A DNA stretch of 12,360 nucleotides from NCBI GenBank assembly GCA_002746275.1, contig NVWR01000008.1:11568-23927 (forward strand), read 5' to 3'. Of the stretch, positions 1 to 7,020 are shown one piece after another; within the stretch, counting starts at the first letter, position 1, and the number at the start of each line of letters is the position of its first letter. A program made the position numbers and the translations under genes. This DNA comes from Rhodobiaceae bacterium (GTDB taxonomy: Bacteria > Pseudomonadota > Alphaproteobacteria > Parvibaculales > Parvibaculaceae). Below the pieces are notes generated by a model, which had not been told where the DNA came from, did not search any database, and was given only the letters and a program-made list of their open reading frames with translations.

Positions 1-1274
<1,274 letters not shown>

Positions 1275-1458
1275 GCGGTTTCCGGGTTTTCTGGAAAGGC
1301 GCAGACGACACCCTTTTGGTGTACCCGGCAAGCGCAGCCAAACATCGACATTTGAACCATTGTTTCCATCAGGCGCACGGGCGCTTTAACGACCCGTGGG
1401 CAAGACCGCCGGAGCCAACCGTCGGCAGGAATAGACAAGACTTTTAGGAGAACCAATT
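1275..1458 (+). promoter_or_regulatory. Structured cmk-rpsA intergenic region / putative rpsA leader
   Basis: This is the longest non-coding stretch of the window (184 bp). By eye it offers three successive stems. Stem I pairs CCGGGT (1282-1287) with ACCCGG (1323-1328) and encloses a small hairpin ACACC/GGTGT (1308-1312/1318-1322). Stem II pairs CACGGG (1376-1381) with CCCGTG (1393-1398) around an 11-nt loop. Stem III pairs GCCGG (1408-1412) with TCGGC (1422-1426), including one G-T pair. The rpsA Shine-Dalgarno AGGAG follows at 1446-1450. No T-run follows any stem, so it does not look like a cmk terminator, and I find no convincing -35/-10 pair. In E. coli the rpsA leader folds into three hairpins used in S1 autoregulation; a similar role here is inference. 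Confidence 0.45.
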
Positions 1459-1461
1459 TTG
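1446..1461 (+). promoter_or_regulatory. rpsA ribosome binding site and TTG start
   Basis: AGGAG at 1446-1450 lies 8 nt before the TTG at 1459-1461. There is no ATG or GTG nearby that would give a normal S1 N-terminus: the next codons read VDSLNPTRDEF, matching the usual alphaproteobacterial S1 beginning. The SD therefore decides for the rare TTG start. Confidence 0.75.
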
Positions 1462-3156
1462 GTCGATAGTCTCAACCCCACGCGCGATGAATTCACCGCG
1501 CTTCTCGAAGAAAGCTTCGCGGCAAACGAAGGAGCCGAAGGCTCCGTTGTCAAAGGCAAGATCGTTGCCATCGAAAACGACCTGGCCATTATCGATGTCG
1601 GTCTGAAAACCGAAGGCCGCGTCCCTCTCAAAGAATTTGCAATGCCGGGCAAGCCCGCAGAGCTCAGCGTTGGCGATGAAGTCGAGGTCTTTCTCGACCG
1701 CATCGAAAACGCCATGGGCGAAGCTGTGCTCAGCCGCGAAAAAGCCAAGCGTGAAGAAAGCTGGGTCCGTCTCGAAAGTGCATTCGAAGATGGCGGACGT
1801 GTGGAAGGCCACATTTTCGGTCGCGTCAAAGGCGGCTTCACAGTCGATCTCGACGGCGCCGTGGCATTCTTGCCAGGCAGCCAGGTGGACATTCGCCCTG
1901 TGCGCGACGTGACCCCGCTGCTCAATATCCCACAGCCTTTCCAGATCCTGAAAATGGACAAGCGCCGCGGCAACATTGTTGTGTCCCGCCGTGCCGTTCT
2001 GGAAGAGACCCGTGCAGAAATGCGCCTTGAGCTGATCGAAACGCTCAAAGAAGGCGACGTGCGCGAAGGTGTGGTCAAGAACATCACCGATTACGGTGCG
2101 TTCGTGGATCTTGGCGGCGTAGACGGCCTGTTGCATGTCACCGACATTGCATGGCGCCGGGTCAACCATCCGACGGAAGTTCTCTCCATCGGCGAAACTG
2201 TGAAAATCCAGGTCATCAAAGTGAACCCGGAAACACAGCGCATCTCCCTTGGCATGAAGCAGCTTGAAGCTGATCCTTGGGAAGGTGTTGAAGCGAAATA
2301 TCCATTGGATGCCCGCTTCAAAGGCCGTGTCACCAACATCACCGATTACGGCGCATTTGTTGAACTTGAGCCCGGTGTTGAAGGTCTCGTCCATATTTCT
2401 GAAATGAGCTGGACGAAGAAGAACATCCATCCTGGCAAAATCGTTTCCACATCTCAGGAAGTGGAAGTGCAGGTTCTGGAAGTTGATCCTGTGAAGCGTC
2501 GTATTTCTCTTGGCCTCAAGCAGTGCATGGACAATCCATGGGCAGCATTCTCCGAGCGGTTCCCGCAAGGAACGAAGGTCGAAGGCGAAATCCGGAACAT
2601 CACCGAATTCGGTCTGTTCATTGGCCTCGACGAAGAAGTCGACGGCATGGTGCATCTGTCAGACCTCGACTGGAACCGGTCGGGAGAAGAAGCCCTTCAG
2701 GATTACACGAAGGGTCAGGTTGTGAACGCAGTTGTTCTCGACGTGGACACAGAGAAAGAACGCATTTCGCTTGGCATCAAGCAGCTTGACGGCGATCCGT
2801 TCGAGTCCGTTGGTGGCCTTTCCAAGGGTGCGACGATCACTTGTACGGTTACGGCGATCCAGGATTCTGGCATCGAAGTAAGTGTTGGCGATGAAGACTT
2901 CACAGCCTTCATCCGACGTGCTGATCTGAGCCGTGAGCGTTCTGAGCAGCGTCCTGATCGTTATGCAGTTGGCGACAAGGTTGATGCCCGGATCACTAAT
3001 ATTGACCGGTCTTCACGTCGTATTTCGCTGTCGATCAAGTCGCTTGAAATTGCTGAAGAGAAAGAAGCTGTCGCCCAGTACGGGTCATCCAACAGTGGCG
3101 CGTCTCTTGGTGACATTCTCGGCGCAGCACTCAACAAGGCGGGTGATGACGACTAA
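1459..3156 (+). CDS. rpsA: 30S ribosomal protein S1
   Basis: Binds mRNA on the small ribosomal subunit and helps load structured or weak-SD messages. The 565-residue product shows six S1 (OB-fold) repeats starting near residues 28, 112, 199, 284, 371 and 457. The first two are divergent (30S-binding type in E. coli S1). Repeats 3-5 carry the canonical NIT(D/E)(Y/F)G(A/L)F core and end with RISLG(M/L/I)KQ; repeat 6 is divergent and ends RRISLSIKS. Length fits the six-domain proteobacterial form (~557-570). The C-terminus is Gly/Ser/Asp-rich and ends in KAGDDD. The start is TTG with a good SD. Repeats 3 and 4 share the identical 17-nt stretch at 2080-2096 and 2335-2351, reflecting internal domain duplication. 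Confidence 0.98.
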   Translation: MVDSLNPTRDEFTALLEESFAANEGAEGSVVKGKIVAIENDLAIIDVGLKTEGRVPLKEFAMPGKPAELSVGDEVEVFLDRIENAMGEAVLSREKAKREESWVRLESAFEDGGRVEGHIFGRVKGGFTVDLDGAVAFLPGSQVDIRPVRDVTPLLNIPQPFQILKMDKRRGNIVVSRRAVLEETRAEMRLELIETLKEGDVREGVVKNITDYGAFVDLGGVDGLLHVTDIAWRRVNHPTEVLSIGETVKIQVIKVNPETQRISLGMKQLEADPWEGVEAKYPLDARFKGRVTNITDYGAFVELEPGVEGLVHISEMSWTKKNIHPGKIVSTSQEVEVQVLEVDPVKRRISLGLKQCMDNPWAAFSERFPQGTKVEGEIRNITEFGLFIGLDEEVDGMVHLSDLDWNRSGEEALQDYTKGQVVNAVVLDVDTEKERISLGIKQLDGDPFESVGGLSKGATITCTVTAIQDSGIEVSVGDEDFTAFIRRADLSRERSEQRPDRYAVGDKVDARITNIDRSSRRISLSIKSLEIAEEKEAVAQYGSSNSGASLGDILGAALNKAGDDD

Positions 3157-3185
3157 GGCGACAGCCGGGTTTCTTATAGGTAGGA

Positions 3186-3203
3186 TGAACGTATTGCCGT
3201 TCA
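3186..3203 (+). promoter_or_regulatory. Small hairpin in the rpsA-sppA gap
   Basis: TGAACG (3186-3191) and CGTTCA (3198-3203) are perfect inverted repeats around a 6-nt loop, inside the 68-bp gap. No T-run follows, so it is not a canonical terminator. It ends 8 nt before the sppA SD. It could stabilise the upstream rpsA mRNA end or shape sppA translation; function is not shown. Confidence 0.3.
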
Positions 3204-3224
3204 CGCCTGCCAGGAGAGACTTTC

Positions 3225-4172
3225 ATGTCATCACTCGACATTGAGACAATCATTGACAGGCGGCGCCTCAAGCGCCGCCTTTCTCTTTGGCGCCTTGCCG
3301 CCCTCATCGCCCTCGGCGTTGCCATTCTCGTCATTCTGCCCAACACGCGGATTGGCCATTCTGGTGACCATGTTGCCCGGGTGACGCTGGCAGGCATCAT
3401 CGTCGATGACCGGGCCCAGCAAGAGCTGATCCGCTCGATTGGCGAAGACGATAATGTCAAAGCGCTCATGCTTTATATCGACAGTCCCGGCGGGACCACG
3501 ACAGGGTCTGAAGCGCTCTACGAGACAATCCGAGAGGTTGGCGCCACCAAGCCTGTGGTGGCCGTGCTGGGCACGGTTGCTGCGTCTGGTGGCTACATTG
3601 CCGCCCTGTCTGCCGATCACATCGTCTCCCGCGGCAACACCATTACCGGCTCTATCGGCGTCCTCTTTCAGCTGACCCGTGTCACCGGCCTTATGGAAAC
3701 GATCGGCGTTGATGTTGATTTTGTCCGCTCCGCGCCCCTTAAAGCCCAGCCCAACATGTTCGAGGAACCTCCCCGCGCGGCACTTCGGTCCACTCAGGCA
3801 ATGGTCGATGCCTCCTACGATTGGTTCATCGGGCTGGTGGTTGAGCGCCGGGGCCTTGATGAAGACACCGCACGCAAACTGAGCGACGGCCGGGTCTATA
3901 CCGGGTGGCAGGCTCAGGAAAACGGGCTGGTGGATGCCATTGGTGGTGAAGATGTTGCCCGCGCCTGGCTCTTTGATGAGCACGACATCGACAATGATTT
4001 ACCGACAGAAGAGTGGACGGTGCCCGAGGAGACCAACTTTACTGGTTTGACCGGACAGGCTTTGGGCCACTTTGCCCTGCAGCTTGTTGGCGCGATAGGC
4101 GAAAAAACACTGTCAACAAAGGGACTTACGCTTGACGGGCTGGTCAGTGTTTGGCAACCTGCAGCCCATTAA
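3225..4172 (+). CDS. sppA: signal peptide peptidase SppA, 36K-type (peptidase family S49)
   Basis: Membrane-anchored serine protease that degrades cleaved signal peptides. The 315-residue product has a positively charged start (DRRRLKRR), one hydrophobic segment at about residues 24-39, then a periplasmic ClpP-like fold. Visible motifs are IDSPGGT (86-91), the nucleophile loop TVAASGGYIAA with Ser121, the GSIGV strand (142-146) and VRSAPLK, whose Lys173 fits the Ser/Lys dyad general base. Length matches short S49 enzymes rather than the ~600-residue tandem E. coli SppA. AGGAG at 3212-3216 lies 8 nt before the ATG. The N-terminal Arg/Lys-rich codons also encode a terminator-like stem (3258-3280). 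A SohB-type protease is the main alternative name, but the short length and dyad favour SppA. Confidence 0.93.
   Translation: MSSLDIETIIDRRRLKRRLSLWRLAALIALGVAILVILPNTRIGHSGDHVARVTLAGIIVDDRAQQELIRSIGEDDNVKALMLYIDSPGGTTTGSEALYETIREVGATKPVVAVLGTVAASGGYIAALSADHIVSRGNTITGSIGVLFQLTRVTGLMETIGVDVDFVRSAPLKAQPNMFEEPPRAALRSTQAMVDASYDWFIGLVVERRGLDEDTARKLSDGRVYTGWQAQENGLVDAIGGEDVARAWLFDEHDIDNDLPTEEWTVPEETNFTGLTGQALGHFALQLVGAIGEKTLSTKGLTLDGLVSVWQPAAH
3258..3288 (+). terminator. Terminator-like stem-loop inside the 5' end of sppA
   Basis: AGGCGGCGC (3258-3266) and GCGCCGCCT (3272-3280) form a perfect 9-bp, almost all-GC stem with a 5-nt loop, followed at once by TTCTCTTT (3281-3288). This has the layout of an intrinsic terminator, but the T tract is broken by two C residues and the element lies in sppA codons 12-22. 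The frame across it is a normal SppA N-terminus, so the gene start is not in doubt. It may damp read-through from the strongly expressed rpsA into sppA; that is inference. Confidence 0.45.
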
Positions 4173-4204
4173 AACAAGAACCGAGCCGGTAAGGGGGGGT
4201 CAGA

Positions 4205-4561
4205 ATGATTAAATCAGAACTTGTTGCCAAGCTCGCCCAAGCCAATCCACATCTTTATCAACGTGATGTTGAGCGGATCGTCTCCACGATCTTTGATGAG
4301 ATCGGGGCAGCCCTTGCCCGTGGCGACCGGGTGGAACTGCGCGGCTTCGGAGCTTTTTCTGTAAAGAGCCGTCCCGCACGCGTCGGACGCAATCCGCGCA
4401 CCGGCCAGCCGGTTCAGGTGGCTGAGAAGTTCGTGCCGTTTTTTAAGACCGGCAAGGAGCTCCGCGACCACTTGAACAGCGGAGACAATGGCGGTCAGGA
4501 CGACACCTTGGCGGCTGGCACAATGGCCACCGCAACCGCCCCTGAAGGCAGCAACGCCTAA
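4205..4561 (+). CDS. ihfB: integration host factor subunit beta
   Basis: DNA-bending nucleoid protein acting as a heterodimer with IhfA (not in this window). Residues 1-91 form a complete HU/IHF fold: [11 protein letters not shown] at the start, the [12 protein letters not shown] dimer core (40-51), and the DNA arm [10 protein letters not shown] with the intercalating Pro64. The presence of [11 protein letters not shown] and [14 protein letters not shown] favours IhfB over HU. A tail of about 27 residues (92-118), rich in Gly, Ala, Thr and Asp, extends beyond the ~94-100 residues usual for the family and is probably disordered. A G-run (GGGGGGG, near 4193-4199) serves as SD 5 nt before the ATG. 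The placement after sppA and before lapA is usual for the class. Confidence 0.95.
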   Translation: MIKSELVAKLAQANPHLYQRDVERIVSTIFDEIGAALARGDRVELRGFGAFSVKSRPARVGRNPRTGQPVQVAEKFVPFFKTGKELRDHLNSGDNGGQDDTLAAGTMATATAPEGSNA

Positions 4562-4622
4562 CGCTAGCTGGTGAGGGAAACGCTCTCTCCCGCTTGCATG
4601 TAACGATCAACCACCACGACCC

Positions 4623-4636
4623 AGGAGGCAGGCATG
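4623..4636 (+). promoter_or_regulatory. Strong Shine-Dalgarno of the ytoQ-family gene
   Basis: AGGAGG at 4623-4628 is a full-length SD, 5 nt before the ATG at 4634. It is the best SD in the window and selects this start over an out-of-frame ATG at 4594. Confidence 0.75.
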
Positions 4637-5125
4637 GCCACGACCAAGGAATGGACCGTCTATCTTTCCGGAGAAATCCATACAGACTGGCGCGAGCAGA
4701 TTGCCGCCGGGATCGATGCGCTTGGCTTGCCGGTGCGCCTCGTCGCCCCGGTCACCGATCATGCGTCCAGCGATGAATGCGGCGTGCGCATTCTGGGGAC
4801 CGAGGACCAGCCGTTCTGGACCGACAATAAGGGGGCGAAGGTCAATGCCATTCGCACCCGTGCCCTGATCGCCAGTGCGGACATTGTGGTTGTGCGTTTC
4901 GGCGACAAATACAAGCAGTGGAACGCGGCCTTTGATGCGGGATATGCCTCAGCGCTGGGCAAGTCGATCATCACCCTGCATGACCCAAGCCTGACCCATC
5001 CGCTCAAGGAAGTGGATGCGGCAGCGATGGCCGTGGCGCAAACGCCCGCGCAGATCACCCAAATTCTGGATTATGTGATCAATGCCCGCCTGCCCGAGAC
5101 GCAAGCCTCACGCGCCGCTGAATAG
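4634..5125 (+). CDS. ytoQ: YtoQ family protein (nucleoside 2-deoxyribosyltransferase-like fold)
   Basis: A 163-residue soluble protein that I recognise as YtoQ family from the conserved blocks VYLSGEIHTDWR (9-20), PVTDHASSDECG, FWTDNKGAKVNAIRTR, VVVRFGDKYKQWNAAFDAGYA and LKEVDAAA. The family is annotated as resembling nucleoside 2-deoxyribosyltransferases, but its reaction is not established to my knowledge. The AFDAGYASALGK stretch aligns in style with the ExGxAxAxGKP active-site strand of true deoxyribosyltransferases, with Asp101 where the catalytic Glu would be; whether it is catalytic is unknown. It carries its own strong SD. The position between ihfB and lapA splits two genes that are often adjacent. 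The next gene is 67 bp away, behind a palindromic element. Confidence 0.85.
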   Translation: MATTKEWTVYLSGEIHTDWREQIAAGIDALGLPVRLVAPVTDHASSDECGVRILGTEDQPFWTDNKGAKVNAIRTRALIASADIVVVRFGDKYKQWNAAFDAGYASALGKSIITLHDPSLTHPLKEVDAAAMAVAQTPAQITQILDYVINARLPETQASRAAE

Positions 5126-5135
5126 GTCTTTATCT

Positions 5136-5183
5136 TGGTCGTGTTTCCGGACGGAAAACCGACTCCCCTTTTCCTGGAAACAC
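5136..5183 (+). repeat. Palindromic intergenic element, copy 1 (before lapA)
   Basis: Nested inverted repeats. The outer arms GTGTTTCC (5141-5148) and GGAAACAC (5176-5183) match perfectly over 8 bp. The inner arms GGAAAA (5153-5158) and TTTTCC (5169-5174) match over 6 bp around a 10-nt loop starting CCGA. Similarity to copy 2 starts slightly upstream at TGGTCG. The 3' end lies 9 nt before the lapA ATG and no SD lies between. Two small hairpins (TTTCC/GGAAA at 5144-5157 and 5170-5180) are an alternative fold. Confidence 0.8.
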
Positions 5184-5192
5184 TAGATTCCA

Positions 5193-5525
5193 ATGAAAAT
5201 CATTTCCTGGCTCACCCTTCCGCCGCTGACGCTGGCAACGCTCTACCTCGCGGTTGCCAACCGGCACCGCGTGCTGTTCAGCCTGGATCCCTTCAACGCA
5301 GACGATCCGGCTCTGGCGCTTGATGTGCCGCTTTTTGTGGTGGTTCTGTTTGCGGTGTTTCTGGGCATTCTGATTGGCGGGGCTTCCAGCTGGCTGCGAG
5401 CAGGCCGGGGACGCTCCAAGGCCCGCCAGACCTGGCGCGAGGTCAAACGGTTGGACGCAGAGGTGGCGGAAAAGCCCCAAAATCTGCCAGTTGTCCAAAA
5501 CCCAGCAGAACGACCAACTGAGTGA
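5193..5525 (+). CDS. lapA: LapA family (DUF1049) lipopolysaccharide assembly protein A domain protein
   Basis: Small inner-membrane protein of 110 residues. Two hydrophobic segments are visible, about residues 4-22 and 46-66, separated by the NRHRVLFSLDPF linker typical of the alphaproteobacterial DUF1049 family, and followed by a charged, probably cytoplasmic and helical tail (69-110). E. coli LapA works with LapB in control of LPS synthesis through LpxC/FtsH; the same role here is by family and not shown. No lapB is visible nearby. The ATG at 5193 is the only start that keeps the first membrane segment whole; there is no recognisable SD, only the 3' arm of the palindromic element 9 nt upstream. 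Confidence 0.88.
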   Translation: MKIISWLTLPPLTLATLYLAVANRHRVLFSLDPFNADDPALALDVPLFVVVLFAVFLGILIGGASSWLRAGRGRSKARQTWREVKRLDAEVAEKPQNLPVVQNPAERPTE

Positions 5526-5548
5526 TTTCGCGGACGGTTTTTCCCTGA

Positions 5549-5554
5549 TATAAC
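5549..5554 (+). promoter_or_regulatory. Possible -10 box upstream of pyrF
   Basis: TATAAC (in GATATAAC) lies in the 105-bp lapA-pyrF gap, about 77 nt before the pyrF ATG. No good -35 hexamer sits 16-18 nt upstream (TTTCGC at best). If real, transcription would begin near 5561 and copy 2 of the palindrome would lie wholly in the 5' UTR. Weak. Confidence 0.2.
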
Positions 5555-5577
5555 CCGCCCAACCGGACATGGTTTTC

Positions 5578-5626
5578 TGGTCGCGCTTTCGAACCGGAAA
5601 ACCGAGATCACTTTTCCTGAAAGCGC
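5578..5626 (+). repeat. Palindromic intergenic element, copy 2 (before pyrF)
   Basis: Same layout as copy 1. The outer arms GCGCTTTC (5583-5590) and GAAAGCGC (5619-5626) match perfectly over 8 bp. The inner arms GGAAAA (5596-5601) and TTTTCC (5612-5617) enclose a 10-nt loop starting CCGA, and one T separates the 3' arms, as in copy 1. The outer arms differ from copy 1 at three positions, and each change is compensated in the partner arm. The 3' arm ends 4 nt before the pyrF ATG. GGTTTTCTGG at 5571-5580 can instead pair with CCGGAAAACC at 5594-5603 (one G-T), giving a competing hairpin. Confidence 0.82.
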
Positions 5627-5630
5627 TTAA

Positions 5631-6356
5631 ATGACCCTTACAGCCTTCAAAAACCCTGTTTTTTGCGCCCTGGACACAACTTATGTGACCAAAGCGGTCA
5701 CGCTTGCCCAGTCCCTGATTGGCAAAGTGGGTGGTTTGAAACTTGGCATGGAGTTCTTCTATGCCAATGGCCCGGCGGGCTATAAGGCGGTCGCAGAAAC
5801 CGGCGTGCCGATCTTTCTCGATCTCAAACTTCACGACATACCCAACACCGTCGCCGGTGGCATCCGCGCCATCGTGCCGCTGAAACCGACCATCCTTACC
5901 ATCCACACCGTTGGTGGCATCGCCATGATGAAAGCGGCCAAGGAGGCCTCGCTTGAGGGCTCCGGCCCTTCACCTCTGGTGGTGGGGGTAACGGTCCTCA
6001 CCAGCCTCGATGAGAGCGACCTGGGTGCTGCCGGTGTTTCCGGGACCACAGTCGACCAGGTGCGCCGGTTGGCCGGGAATGCCCAGGAAGCAGGCCTTGA
6101 CGGGGTTGTGTGTAGTCCGCTTGAGGTTGACGTGCTGCGGGCTGATTGCGGCCGGGACTTTAAACTCATTGTTCCGGGCATCCGGCCCAAGGGCGCCGCG
6201 ATTGGCGACCAGAAGCGGGTCATGGGTCCCGGAGAAGCCCTTGCGAGGGGTGCGGACGTTCTAGTGATCGGACGCCCGATCACGCAGGCCAACAATCCGG
6301 CAGATGCCGCTGAGGCTATCCACGCCGAAATTGCGGCGTCAGTACCTGGATCATGA
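5631..6356 (+). CDS. pyrF: orotidine 5'-phosphate decarboxylase
   Basis: Decarboxylates OMP to UMP, the last step of de novo UMP synthesis, in the cytoplasm. The 241-residue TIM barrel has VFCALDTT at strand 1 (Asp15), GGLKLGMEFF (34-43), and the signature DLKLHDIPNT with Asp64, Lys66 and Asp69, the catalytic charged triad region. LIVPGIRP and VIGRPITQA close the phosphate-binding end. Length fits the bacterial family (~230-245). Start: the ATG at 5631 places strand 1 about 10 residues in, as usual, but no SD is visible; the palindromic element ends 4 nt before it. The stop overlaps the trpF start (ATGA), linking UMP and tryptophan synthesis in one transcript. Confidence 0.96.
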   Translation: MTLTAFKNPVFCALDTTYVTKAVTLAQSLIGKVGGLKLGMEFFYANGPAGYKAVAETGVPIFLDLKLHDIPNTVAGGIRAIVPLKPTILTIHTVGGIAMMKAAKEASLEGSGPSPLVVGVTVLTSLDESDLGAAGVSGTTVDQVRRLAGNAQEAGLDGVVCSPLEVDVLRADCGRDFKLIVPGIRPKGAAIGDQKRVMGPGEALARGADVLVIGRPITQANNPADAAEAIHAEIAASVPGS

Positions 6357-7018
6357 ACACGCCCCCCGACATCGCCGTCAAGATTTGCGGTCTTTCGACG
6401 CCTGAAACGGTGACCGCTGCGGTTGAAGTCGGGGCTTCTCACATTGGCTTTCTGTTCTTTGAGAAAAGCCCTCGGTATGTGACACCGCCCCAAGCGGCAA
6501 GCCTCCGCGCACTCCTGCCCCCCACCGTCTCTGCTGTTGCGCTGCTGGTGGATGCCGATGACGCCTTGGTTGATAATATTGTGTCAGAGGTCAGGCCTGA
6601 TCTGCTGCAGTGTCATGGGCAAGAGACACCCGACCGCATCACCGCCCTCAAAGCCCGCACCGGGCTGCCCGTCATGAAGGTCATCTCAGTCGCGGACGCC
6701 GCTGACGTTGCGTCCGCCCGCGTTTACGAACAAGTGGCAGATTTGTTGCTGTTTGATGCCAAACCGCCTAAATCTATGGCCAACGCGCTGCCCGGTGGCA
6801 ATGCGCTCTCGTTCGACTGGTCCCTGATTGCCAATGTCGCGCACACGCTCCCCTGGATGCTGTCTGGGGGGCTGACGCCGGACAATGTGGCCAATGCCAT
6901 TGCTCAGACAGGGGCACGGATGGTGGATGTTTCCTCCGGCGTGGAAGACGCACCGGGCAAAAAGAATTCGGCGCTTATCCGCGCCTTTGTCAAAGCCGCG
7001 AAAAGCGCAGTGAGGTAG
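6353..7018 (+). CDS. trpF: phosphoribosylanthranilate isomerase
   Basis: Amadori rearrangement of N-(5'-phosphoribosyl)anthranilate to CdRP, the third step of tryptophan synthesis from chorismate. A free-standing 221-residue TIM barrel, not fused to trpC as in E. coli. The general base Cys12 lies in VKICG and the general acid Asp135 in [22 protein letters not shown] (30-43) and [12 protein letters not shown] match the family, as does the phosphate-binding VDVSSGVE. The usual VQLHG-like strand reads LQCHG. The ATG start overlaps the pyrF stop by 4 bp; trpB begins 2 bp after the stop. Confidence 0.96.
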   Translation: MNTPPDIAVKICGLSTPETVTAAVEVGASHIGFLFFEKSPRYVTPPQAASLRALLPPTVSAVALLVDADDALVDNIVSEVRPDLLQCHGQETPDRITALKARTGLPVMKVISVADAADVASARVYEQVADLLLFDAKPPKSMANALPGGNALSFDWSLIANVAHTLPWMLSGGLTPDNVANAIAQTGARMVDVSSGVEDAPGKKNSALIRAFVKAAKSAVR

Positions 7019-7020
7019 TC

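Noticed and set aside
2080..2351. 17-nt direct repeat inside rpsA
   Set aside because: Explained by the homologous S1 domains 3 and 4 encoding the same NITDYGAF core, not a mobile or regulatory repeat.
1444..2655. Long 403-codon open frame on the minus strand across rpsA
   Set aside because: It is antisense to a clear S1 gene, its product is rich in His, Phe and Cys with no family resemblance, and it arises from codon bias of the true frame.
3157..3224. Dedicated terminator or promoter in the rpsA-sppA gap
   Set aside because: The only hairpin (3186-3203) lacks a T-run, and TATAGG near 3175 has no matching -35.
4173..4216. IHF consensus site for ihfB autoregulation
   Set aside because: AATCAG...TTG near the ihfB start has the wrong spacing for WATCAR-N4-TTR.
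4594..4776. 60-codon plus-strand frame starting upstream of ytoQ
   Set aside because: Out of frame with YtoQ, no SD, and the strong AGGAGG clearly serves the ATG at 4634.
5130..5906. 258-codon minus-strand frame across lapA, its gap and pyrF
   Set aside because: It covers both palindromes and two well-supported plus-strand genes; the product is low-information and matches nothing I recognise.
6357..7020. trp attenuator or leader peptide
   Set aside because: trpF starts inside the pyrF stop codon and trpB 2 bp after trpF, so no leader with tandem Trp codons can fit.
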